From the NCBI GenBank assembly GCA_038249305.1, contig JBBRWI010000202.1, forward strand, positions 1 to 6,967: a stretch of 6,967 nucleotides of DNA, in the 5' to 3' direction. How positions within the stretch are numbered: the first letter of the stretch is position 1; the number at the start of each line of letters is the position of its first letter. Shown here in pieces: positions 1-5,457 of the stretch. Source of the stretch: Humitalea sp038249305 (GTDB taxonomy: Bacteria; Pseudomonadota; Alphaproteobacteria; Acetobacterales; Acetobacteraceae). Below the pieces are notes generated by a model, which was not told the origin of the DNA, searched no databases, and saw only the letters and a list, made by a program, of their open reading frames with translations. Both the position numbers and the translations under genes were made by a program.

Positions 1-199
1 CGGGGTCGGCAATATCGACCGCCTGGAAGGCAAAGTGCGGCGTGGCGCGCAGACCTTCGAGACGCGCCTGCTTCAGCGCCGGGTCGTAGTAGGGCGTGAG
101 GCTGTCGATCCCGAGCACTTCATGCCCGTCCGCGAGCAAGGCGCGCGACAGCGCGGCACCGATGAAGCCCGCCGCCCCGGTGACCAGGACGCGGGTCAA
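1..199 (-). CDS. NAD-dependent nucleotide-sugar epimerase, N-terminal part (UDP-glucuronate 4-epimerase-like)
   Basis: Partial gene: its N-terminus reads leftward from a TTG at 199-197 and leaves the window after about 66 codons. The translation starts MTRVLVTGAAGFIGAAL, the Rossmann glycine motif GxxGxxG (T7-G-A-A-G-F-I-G14) of extended short-chain dehydrogenases. It continues with GID near residue 35 (acidic residue ending beta-2, which binds the NAD ribose) and then a YYDPALKQARLEGL stretch. That last segment is typical of UDP-glucuronate 4-epimerases (LpsL/CapI type), which supply UDP-galacturonate for surface polysaccharides; the exact sugar is inferred, because the catalytic YxxxK lies outside the window. 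The start is chosen because MTRVLVTG is the usual N-terminus, although the frame stays open upstream through the 24-bp repeats and a longer start cannot be excluded. It lies downstream of the glycosyltransferase on the same strand, so the two probably form an operon. Confidence 0.85.
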   Translation of the reverse strand, partial: MTRVLVTGAAGFIGAALSRALLADGHEVLGIDSLTPYYDPALKQARLEGLRATPHFAFQAVDIADP

Positions 200-327
200 G
201 CGCGGCGCCCCGCCGGGACGGCGAAGATCATGCCCGCCGGGACGGCGAAGATCATGCCCGCCGGGACGGCGAAGATCATGCCCGCCGGGACGGCGAAGAT
301 CATGCCCGCCGGGACGGCGAAGATCAT
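196..327 (-). CDS. possible microORF of five identical octapeptides bridging two genes
   Basis: A 43-codon frame on the coding strand of the neighbouring genes. It encodes MIFAVPAG five times, then RRA and stop. Its ATG (327-325) overlaps the glycosyltransferase stop TGA (326-324) as ATGA, and its own TGA (198-196) overlaps the epimerase TTG start (199-197) as TTGA. Each repeat unit is 24 bp, so adding or losing units leaves both overlaps intact. The peptide would be hydrophobic, with no recognised domain. A ribosome finishing the glycosyltransferase could restart here and then restart again on the epimerase; that role is inferred from the overlaps only. The frame also extends upstream to an ATG at 411 inside the glycosyltransferase gene. 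Translation is unproven and the open frame could simply be a by-product of the repeat. Confidence 0.35.
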   Translation of the reverse strand: MIFAVPAGMIFAVPAGMIFAVPAGMIFAVPAGMIFAVPAGRRA

Positions 328-330
328 GCC
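211..330. repeat. five perfect tandem copies of a 24-bp unit
   Basis: Units lie at 211-234, 235-258, 259-282, 283-306 and 307-330 and are identical. On the plus strand each begins CGCCGGGACGGCGAAG and ends ATCATGCC. There are no spacers, so this is a minisatellite (VNTR) and not a CRISPR array. Perfect identity points to recent expansion or homogenisation. The unit is a multiple of three, and five of six frames are open through it; the sixth, the glycosyltransferase frame, has a TGA in every unit. The repeat lengthens the gap between the glycosyltransferase stop and the epimerase start to about 125 bases. Confidence 0.97.
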
Positions 331-2540
331 AGCACGCGCTCGACCATCGCCGGGGCGAAACGCGCGGCCTCGACATAGCCCAGGCGCGACAGCAGGTCCT
401 CCGCGTCGCACAGCATGACCGCCCGCAGGCCGATGCCGATGGTGCGCGGATCATCGACGCCAAGGTCGGCCAGGCGCACGCCGGGACCGGCGTCCAATTC
501 CAGTTCCAGCATGGCGGTGGCCGGCATCGGCGGGATGTCGATCGCCGTGATGAAGTCGGGTCCGGGCTCCAGCGGCAGCATCGCCCGGGTCTCCTGATCG
601 CCGGCGCGCGCCACGATGCTGAGGGTGATCGGCCGCGGCGGTGACCGCAGGTCGAGGTAAAGCCGCAGCGCCTTGCCACCGAGCCCGGGCGCCAGTGCCA
701 GCGCCAAGGCCACCGGGCCCTGCTTCGACCAGACGCCCCATGGTTCGGCGGGGTGCCAGCCATTGCCGTCGCGCAAGCGTTCGACGACGGCCATGGCCGG
801 TTCGGGACGGGTCAGCCGGTTGCGCTCGGTGGCGTAGCGCCGGCCCGGCTGCATCGGCATGGCCGGCAGGTCGGCGGCCTCGGGCAGGGCCCGCACGGCG
901 GCCAGCACATCCAACGTCAGTGTTGACCATGCGCGCAACGGCGCAACGGCCAGCCTGCCCTGTGCTGCCGCCATCGCCGCGGGGTCTAGCATCAGGGGTT
1001 CGAGGGCGGCGACGAGGTCGGGCTCGCTGCGGGGGGTGAAATATACCGCGGCCGCGCCGCCGGCCTCGGGCAGCGAGGAATGCCGCGGCACCACCGGCAC
1101 CTTGCCATGGGCCAGGCTTTCGGTGATCGGCAGGCCCCAGCCCTCATAATGGCTGTTGTACACGCTGAAGGCGCAGGCGTCGTAGAGCAGGCCCAGCGCC
1201 TCGTCCGAAACTTCCCCCGTCAGCACCACATGCCGCCGCAGCAGCGCCGATTGCGCCAACAGGTCGAGTGCTGCCTGCGCGTGCCAGCCGGTGCGCCCGG
1301 CGCAGACCAGGCGGGGGATCTTCGCCGCGCCATGGCGGCGCAGCAGCGCGAGCCAGGCCGAGAAGACCAGGTGGTGGTCCTTGCGGCTTTCGATGGTGGA
1401 ACAGAACAGCACGAAGGGCTCGCCGGGCCGCAGCGCCGGCACCTCCTCCCAGGCCACCGGCGATGGCGGCAGGGCGGCGCGCGGATCGCCGTCCAGCCGC
1501 ACCACGCTGGCCGGCGGCATCCGTCCGGACCGCAGCGGTTCCATGTGGCGCAGCACGTCGCGCCGGGTGTTCTCGGAATTGCACAGGAAGCCCGCGGCAT
1601 GCGTCGCGAAGCAGGCGAACCACTGGGCATAGTCGCCCAGCATGCTGTCTTGGCAGTGCTCCGGCACCTCCAGCGGTACGCAGTCGTGCACGAAGGGCAG
1701 CCACCGCACCCCATGGGTCGCCTGCACCCGGCGCAACCCGCGGAAGTAGTCGGGGATGCCGAAGGCGTTGCCGAGGTTCACCAGCACCGCCCCTGGGGCG
1801 AAGCGCACCGGCGGTGCCATCATCCGTGCGGTCTTGATCGCCGCCGTCGCCGCCACCCAGTCGGCATCGGTGGTCAAGGCGCCGGTGCGCGACAGCCGCA
1901 GGATGGTGGCGAAGGGCGCACGCTCCAGCCGCCGCCAGACCCCCGGGACGGGATCGAAGACGGCGAAGGCGGTGCCGAGCCCGGTCAGCGCCCCGGCCGG
2001 CAGCCCGCCCTCAAGGATGGGCCCCAGGATGCCGATGGCCACGCGCTGGATGCCCGTGGGCGTGCGGCGGACCGAGAAGTGATCGAGCAGGTCGGTCACG
2101 TCGAACACCAGCCGCGGATCGGCGCCGGCCGGGCGTGGCGCGGGCAGCGGCTGTGCCCCGGCCGGGGCGCGGGGCAGCATGCGGTCCGTGCCGACGGCCT
2201 CGATCGCGGCGACCGGGTTGGCCGGGTCGAGGGTTGCGGCGCGGGCGTAGCGCATGGCGGCCGCTTCCCAGCGGCCCTGCTGCTTCAGCACATGGCCGAT
2301 CTGGAGTTGCAGGTCGGCATCCTCGGGCGCCAGGGTCTCGGCCGCGAGGTAGGCGTCGAGCGCTGCCTCCGCCGCCCCCGCTTCCTTCAGCGCATGGCCC
2401 CGCTGCACCATCGCCGGCCAGTCGCCGGGTGCCAGCGCCAGATGGTCCGCGTATAGTGCCGCGGCCACGGCCCAGTCGCCGGCATCGCGCGCGCGATTGG
2501 CGCGGTCGAGGGGCGGTGCGCTGTCGGTGGGTCCGGACAT
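324..2540 (-). CDS. TPR-containing family 4 glycosyltransferase with C-terminal accessory domain
   Basis: A 738-residue protein expected to transfer a sugar from a nucleotide-sugar donor during surface polysaccharide or glycan synthesis. Residues about 11-112 form three TPR-like helical pairs (GHALKEAGAAEAALDAYLAA, GHVLKQQGRWEAAAMRYARA). Residues about 143-555 form a GT-B fold: N-lobe with VFDVTDLL and FVHD (283-286), then the C-lobe donor site with FCSTIESRKDHH (379-390, K387) and the GT4 EX7E motif at E466/E474 in YEGWGLPITESLAHGKVPVV. After about residue 590 a beta-rich region starting GNGWHPAEPWGVWS resembles accessory sandwich domains found beside glycosyltransferases. There is no signal peptide or membrane segment, so it is probably cytoplasmic. 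The ATG at 2540 has AGAGAGG just upstream. The stop lies within the first repeat unit met by the ribosome. Acceptor and donor are unknown. Confidence 0.9.
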   Translation of the reverse strand: MSGPTDSAPPLDRANRARDAGDWAVAAALYADHLALAPGDWPAMVQRGHALKEAGAAEAALDAYLAAETLAPEDADLQLQIGHVLKQQGRWEAAAMRYARAATLDPANPVAAIEAVGTDRMLPRAPAGAQPLPAPRPAGADPRLVFDVTDLLDHFSVRRTPTGIQRVAIGILGPILEGGLPAGALTGLGTAFAVFDPVPGVWRRLERAPFATILRLSRTGALTTDADWVAATAAIKTARMMAPPVRFAPGAVLVNLGNAFGIPDYFRGLRRVQATHGVRWLPFVHDCVPLEVPEHCQDSMLGDYAQWFACFATHAAGFLCNSENTRRDVLRHMEPLRSGRMPPASVVRLDGDPRAALPPSPVAWEEVPALRPGEPFVLFCSTIESRKDHHLVFSAWLALLRRHGAAKIPRLVCAGRTGWHAQAALDLLAQSALLRRHVVLTGEVSDEALGLLYDACAFSVYNSHYEGWGLPITESLAHGKVPVVPRHSSLPEAGGAAAVYFTPRSEPDLVAALEPLMLDPAAMAAAQGRLAVAPLRAWSTLTLDVLAAVRALPEAADLPAMPMQPGRRYATERNRLTRPEPAMAVVERLRDGNGWHPAEPWGVWSKQGPVALALALAPGLGGKALRLYLDLRSPPRPITLSIVARAGDQETRAMLPLEPGPDFITAIDIPPMPATAMLELELDAGPGVRLADLGVDDPRTIGIGLRAVMLCDAEDLLSRLGYVEAARFAPAMVERVLA

Positions 2541-2586
2541 GGGCCTCTCTTGTGGCGAGGTAAGTCGGTAGGGCTTTAGGCCAGAT

Positions 2587-2614
2587 CAGCCCGGCCCGGA
2601 ACAGGGTCGGGCTG
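2587..2614 (-). terminator. GC-rich hairpin between cysK and the glycosyltransferase, possible terminator or attenuator
   Basis: On the minus strand the arms are CAGCCCGACCC and GGGCCGGGCTG around a 6-base loop (TGTTCC): 11 pairs with one A-C mismatch. It begins 12 bases after the cysK stop and lies about 47 bases before the glycosyltransferase ATG. No T-tract follows, so it is not a classical intrinsic terminator. It may stabilise the cysK 3' end or partly separate cysteine synthesis from the glycan genes. Confidence 0.45.
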
Positions 2615-2626
2615 CGTCACCCCGGA

Positions 2627-3619
2627 TCAAAGCCCGGCGAACAGCGCCGTCGAGAGATACCGCTCGGCCCCGGAGGCGGCGATCCCGACGACCAGGCCGC
2701 CGGCCAGCCCCGGCTCCCGCGCGACGATGCCGGCCGCATGCAGCACCGCACCCGAGGAAATCCCCACCGCGAGGCCATCCAGCCGCGCGACCCTGCGCGC
2801 CGCCGCCAGCGCATCGGCCTCCGCCACCCGCATCACCCCATCCAGCCGTTCGAGTTCAAGGATGGCGGGGCGAAACCCCGCGCCGATGCCCTGAATGCCG
2901 TGCGGCCCCGCCTCATCGCCCGAAAGCACCGCCGATTCGGCCGGCTCCACACCAATCACCCGCAAGCCCGGCCGGCGCGGCTTCAGCGCGCCGGCGATGC
3001 CGGTCGCGGTGCCGCCGGTGCCGATGCCGCAGATGATGACATCGACCGTGCCGCCGGTATCGGCCCAGATCTCCTCGGCGGTGGTCGCGGCATGGGCGGC
3101 GGGGTTGGCCGCGTTGTCGAACTGGCGCGGCATCCAGGCCCCGGGCGTTGCGGCCAGGATCGCCTCGGCGCGGGCGATCGCCCCGGCCATGCCGAGCGCC
3201 GAAGGCGTGAGGTCCAACTCCGCGCCCAGCAGCCGCAGCATCCGTCGGCGTTCGATGCTGGCCCCTTCGGGCATGGTCACGACCAGCCGGTAGCCGCGGG
3301 CGGCAGCGACGGTCGCCAGAGAGATGCCGGTGTTGCCCGATGTCGGCTCGACCAGCGTGGTGCGGCCGGGCGCGATCAGGCCCTCGGCCTCCGCCTTGAG
3401 CACCATGGCCAGGCCGATCCGATCCTTGACGCTGCCGCCTGGGTTGAAGAATTCGCATTTCATCGCGAGCCGGGCGACGAGCCCCCATTCGGCCGCGAGG
3501 CGCGGCAGCAGCACGAGCGGGGTCGCCCCGATGGTGTCGAGCACAGAGGCGCGCAGGCCCGGCGGGTGGCCAGCAGGCGGGCGGAGCGGCGGCGGGATGG
3601 CGTCGGGCATCGGCCTCAT
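2627..3619 (-). CDS. cysK: cysteine synthase A (O-acetylserine sulfhydrylase), classical form
   Basis: PLP enzyme that joins O-acetyl-L-serine and sulfide to give L-cysteine and acetate in the cytoplasm. The 330-residue length fits CysK (about 310-330) with a short Pro-rich N-terminal extension. Visible motifs: NPGGSVKDR with Schiff-base lysine K65; TSGNTG (93-98), the substrate carboxylate loop; GIGTGGTATG (198-207), the PLP phosphate loop; SSGA (288-291), whose serine contacts the PLP pyridine nitrogen; and the CysK C-terminus SGAERYLSTALF. The start is uncertain: the ATG at 3619 has GAGG nine bases upstream, but a candidate promoter -10 overlaps it, so the ATG at 3610 (MPDAIPPP) is a real alternative. 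It is divergent from the Rrf2 regulator with a 59-base gap, and upstream of the glycosyltransferase on the same strand. A second, different cysteine synthase lies on the other side of the regulator. Confidence 0.95.
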   Translation of the reverse strand: MRPMPDAIPPPLRPPAGHPPGLRASVLDTIGATPLVLLPRLAAEWGLVARLAMKCEFFNPGGSVKDRIGLAMVLKAEAEGLIAPGRTTLVEPTSGNTGISLATVAAARGYRLVVTMPEGASIERRRMLRLLGAELDLTPSALGMAGAIARAEAILAATPGAWMPRQFDNAANPAAHAATTAEEIWADTGGTVDVIICGIGTGGTATGIAGALKPRRPGLRVIGVEPAESAVLSGDEAGPHGIQGIGAGFRPAILELERLDGVMRVAEADALAAARRVARLDGLAVGISSGAVLHAAGIVAREPGLAGGLVVGIAASGAERYLSTALFAGL

Positions 3620-3645
3620 GATACCACGCCTCGATGCCGTGAAAA
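3618..3645 (-). promoter_or_regulatory. cysK: candidate sigma70-type promoter for cysK
   Basis: Read on the minus strand: TTTTCA (3645-3640, 4 of 6 to TTGACA), a 16-base spacer, then TATCAT (3623-3618, 5 of 6 to TATAAT). The -10 overlaps the first cysK ATG, so transcription would start near 3611-3610, almost exactly at the second in-frame ATG (3610-3608). If real, the message would be leaderless or nearly so. Assigned by eye only. Confidence 0.35.
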
Positions 3646-3647
3646 CA

Positions 3648-3660
3648 TGGGGTAGCCCCA
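3648..3660. promoter_or_regulatory. palindrome in the cysK/rrf2 divergent gap, candidate operator
   Basis: TGGGG-TAG-CCCCA is a perfect 5-3-5 inverted repeat. It lies 18 bases before the regulator ATG and directly upstream of the candidate cysK -35. Position and symmetry suit a site where the dimeric Rrf2 protein could control itself and cysK. It does not match a known Rrf2 consensus that I can recall, and short GC palindromes arise by chance in this composition. Confidence 0.35.
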
Positions 3661-3678
3661 GACCGTGGAACCGAGGCC

Positions 3679-4143
3679 ATGATGCTCAAGCAGGAACGGG
3701 TGTGGCTCGCCGTCTGCATCATGCTCGACGTGGCCTTCTTCGCCGGCCGCGGCGGCACCGTGCCGGGCGCCGATATCGCCGATCGGCTGGGCGAGGCGCG
3801 GCGCGGGATCGAGCCGGTGTTGCAGGCCCTGGCGCGGAGCGGGCTGTTGGCCAGCACGCGCGGCCCCAAGGGCGGCTATCGCCTGGCGCGGCCGGCGCGG
3901 GATATCGCGCTCGACACCATCATCAACGCGATCGCCGAGGAACCCGCCGGCGACTCCTTGAGCACGGCGACGGCGCCCCCCGGCAGCGGGCTGCGCGCGC
4001 TGGTCGCCGAGCCGTTCTGGGCAGAGTTGGAAGCCGGGCTGCAGGCCACCCTGGCGCGGCATTCGCTGGCCGACCTGCTGTCCCGCGCCGCCGCCGCCGG
4101 GATGCAGCGGCCCGCCGCGGGGCCGCTGAACTTCGCGATCTGA
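3679..4143 (+). CDS. Rrf2-family transcriptional regulator, probable cysteine/sulfur regulator
   Basis: DNA-binding protein of 154 residues, the usual Rrf2 size. The winged helix-turn-helix spans about residues 5-75: ADIADRLGEARRGIEPVLQALARSGLLAS holds the HTH and recognition helix, and RGPKGGYRLAR (61-71) is the family's wing. A dimerisation helix follows (about 74-88), then a more variable C-terminal part. The only cysteine is C13, so it lacks the three-cysteine Fe-S cluster site of IscR/NsrR/RirA and should sense a small molecule or partner instead. The family includes CymR, which represses cysteine genes in Firmicutes and uses CysK with O-acetylserine as signal. The position between two cysteine synthases and before SAT supports a similar target here, by inference. 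Two adjacent ATGs (3679, 3682) compete; GAGG at 3673-3676 is better spaced for 3682. Confidence 0.88.
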   Translation: MMLKQERVWLAVCIMLDVAFFAGRGGTVPGADIADRLGEARRGIEPVLQALARSGLLASTRGPKGGYRLARPARDIALDTIINAIAEEPAGDSLSTATAPPGSGLRALVAEPFWAELEAGLQATLARHSLADLLSRAAAAGMQRPAAGPLNFAI

Positions 4144-4171
4144 CGCCGGCCGCTCGACCGCATGGCTGCAC

Positions 4172-4200
4172 TGTGTTTTGGTCCTCAGGCTCAGAACACA
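4172..4200. promoter_or_regulatory. inverted repeat upstream of the peroxiredoxin remnant and second cysteine synthase
   Basis: Arms TGTGTTTTG (4172-4180) and CAGAACACA (4192-4200) pair over 9 positions with one G-T wobble, around an 11-base centre. It lies 28 bases after the regulator stop and just upstream of TGTAAT (4215-4220). No T-tract follows, so a terminator is unlikely. As DNA it would cover the expected -35 zone of a promoter using that -10, which suits an operator. As RNA it would form a stable hairpin at the regulator 3' end. Confidence 0.45.
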
Positions 4201-4214
4201 ACGATCTGCCGACG

Positions 4215-4220
4215 TGTAAT
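4215..4220 (+). promoter_or_regulatory. candidate -10 element for the prx remnant-cysK2-cysE operon
   Basis: TGTAAT matches TATAAT at 5 of 6 positions in an otherwise GC-rich stretch. It would start transcription near 4227, about 20 bases before the ATG at 4247. No good -35 is seen; the expected zone is occupied by the right arm of the inverted repeat, so activator or repressor control is conceivable. Confidence 0.3.
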
Positions 4221-4246
4221 AAGGCGTCGTGACGGAGGATCAACGC

Positions 4247-4426
4247 ATGTCCATCCAATTCGGCACCATCGCCCCGGATTTCACCGCCGAAACAACGGCG
4301 GGCCGCATCTCCTTCCACGACTGGGCCGATGGCGATTGGGTATTGCTGTTCAGCCGTCCCAAGGCACGGCTTGCCCAGGGCTGTGGCGCCCAAAAACCCC
4401 ATCTGCGCTGGGTGGACCTGGCCTGA
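4247..4426 (+). pseudogene. truncated 1-Cys peroxiredoxin (Prx6 type), N-terminal remnant
   Basis: A 59-codon frame starting ATG 4247 with a strong GGAGG (4234-4238) eight bases upstream. Residues 1-39, MSIQFGTIAPDFTAETTAG then RISFHDWADGDWVLLFSRPK, match the N-terminus of Prx6-like 1-Cys peroxiredoxins, which reduce hydroperoxides. Intact members (about 210-220 residues) continue with a DFTPVCTTE segment carrying the peroxidatic cysteine. Here the similarity stops at the PK, and about 20 unrelated codons (including QGCGAQ) lead to a TGA. The catalytic residue and the rest of the domain are absent, so it cannot be a peroxidase. The stop overlaps the next gene's ATG (TGATG), so translation of the remnant may now serve to deliver ribosomes to the second cysteine synthase. 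A GTG at 4229 is in frame but poorly placed. Confidence 0.75.
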
Positions 4427-5439
4427 TGGCAAACGGGCCGGTGGATGGTTTTTGGGGGGCCGTGGGCAACACGCCACTCATTCGCCTGGCCGGCCCTTCG
4501 GCCGCGACAGGCTGCGAGATCCTGGGCAAGGCCGAATTCATGAACCCGGGCGGTTCGGTCAAGGACCGAACTGCCCTGGGCATCCTGCAGGACGCCATCG
4601 CCCGCGGGCAGTTGATACCCGGCGAGCCCGGCACCGTGGTCGAAGGCACCGCGGGCAATACCGGTATCGGCCTGGCCCTGGCCGCCAATGCCCGGGGCTG
4701 GCGCAGCGTCATCGTGGTGCCGGAAACCCAGTCGCGCGAGAAACTGGATTTCCTGCGCATGATCGGCGCCGACCTGCGGCTGGTCGCCCCCAAGCCCTTG
4801 GCCGACCCCGGCCACTACGTGAACACCAGCCGCCGCATCGCCGAGGAGATGGCCGTCACCGGCCAGCGCGTCATCTGGGCCAACCAGTTCGGCAACCTGG
4901 CCAACCGCCAGGCGCATGAGGACACCACCGGCCCCGAGATCTGGGCACAGACCGGCGGTCGCATCGATGCCTTCACCTGTTCCTGCGGTACCGGCGGCAC
5001 GCTGGCGGGCGTCGGCCGGGCGCTGAAGGCCCGCGACCCACAGGTTCGCATCGTGTTGGCCGATCCAGCCGGTTCGGGACTCCATGCCTGGGTCCAGACC
5101 GGCGAGATGAAAGCGGCAGGCAGTTCGATCACCGAAGGCATCGGCCAGGCCAGCCAGGTGCCGGGCAACCTGGCGGGCGCGCAGATCGACGACGCCGTGC
5201 GCATCGAGGACCCGGAGGCGCTGGCCATCTGTTTCGACCTGCTGCTGCGTGAGGGGATCGGCCTCGGCGGGAGCGCGGCGCTGAACGTGGCGGCCGCCAT
5301 GCGCGTCGCGCGGGCGATGGGGCCGGGGCATGTGATCGTGACCATTCTTTGCGACGGGGCCTCCCGCTACCAATCCAAACTGTTCAACCCCATCTTTCTG
5401 CGCGAGCGCGGCCTGCCCGTGCCGTCGTGGCTGGCCTGA
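4426..5439 (+). CDS. second cysteine synthase-family PLP enzyme (divergent subfamily)
   Basis: A 337-residue fold-type II PLP enzyme, probably forming L-cysteine from O-acetylserine and sulfide; related proteins can also run as cysteine desulfhydrases, so direction is not certain. Motifs: NTPLIRL (15-21); NPGGSVKDRTA with Schiff-base K46; TAGNTG (75-80), where classical CysK has TSGNTG; CSCGTGGTLAG (185-195), the PLP phosphate loop; GLGGSAALN (279-287), with S283 in the pyridine-contacting position; and the subfamily tail ILCDGASRYQSKLFNP...FLRERGLPVPSWL. The start is the ATG at 4426, which overlaps the remnant's stop and begins MANGPVDGFWGAVGNTPL; longer frames to 4162 give an N-terminus with no family similarity. 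GGTGGA lies nine bases upstream. The cysE gene follows after 18 bases, so both are surely cotranscribed. Confidence 0.92.
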   Translation: MANGPVDGFWGAVGNTPLIRLAGPSAATGCEILGKAEFMNPGGSVKDRTALGILQDAIARGQLIPGEPGTVVEGTAGNTGIGLALAANARGWRSVIVVPETQSREKLDFLRMIGADLRLVAPKPLADPGHYVNTSRRIAEEMAVTGQRVIWANQFGNLANRQAHEDTTGPEIWAQTGGRIDAFTCSCGTGGTLAGVGRALKARDPQVRIVLADPAGSGLHAWVQTGEMKAAGSSITEGIGQASQVPGNLAGAQIDDAVRIEDPEALAICFDLLLREGIGLGGSAALNVAAAMRVARAMGPGHVIVTILCDGASRYQSKLFNPIFLRERGLPVPSWLA

Positions 5440-5457
5440 CGGGCCCCGGAGAGGCGT

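Noticed and set aside
211..330. CRISPR array
   Set aside because: The five 24-bp units abut directly with no spacers, have little internal dyad symmetry, and no cas gene is nearby.
96..644. Plus-strand frames spanning the 24-bp repeats as repeat proteins
   Set aside because: They are open only because the repeat unit is a multiple of three, and they run antisense to the epimerase and glycosyltransferase. The minus-strand microORF is preferred because of its exact overlaps with both neighbours.
1080..2456. Long plus-strand frame (458 codons) opposite the glycosyltransferase
   Set aside because: His/Arg/Gln/Gly-rich antisense shadow typical of GC-rich genes; the minus strand has clear GT4 and TPR motifs.
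2738..3655. Plus-strand frame of 305 codons opposite cysK
   Set aside because: Antisense shadow; the minus strand carries all CysK motifs.
4172..4200. Intrinsic terminator of the Rrf2 gene
   Set aside because: The stem is weak in GC and no T-tract follows on either strand; operator or mRNA hairpin is more likely.
4162..4425. An 88-residue N-terminal extension of the second cysteine synthase
   Set aside because: The frame is open to an ATG at 4162, but the added residues are Arg/His/Pro-rich with no family similarity and overlap the peroxiredoxin remnant and its ribosome-binding site. The family N-terminus begins just after the ATG at 4426.
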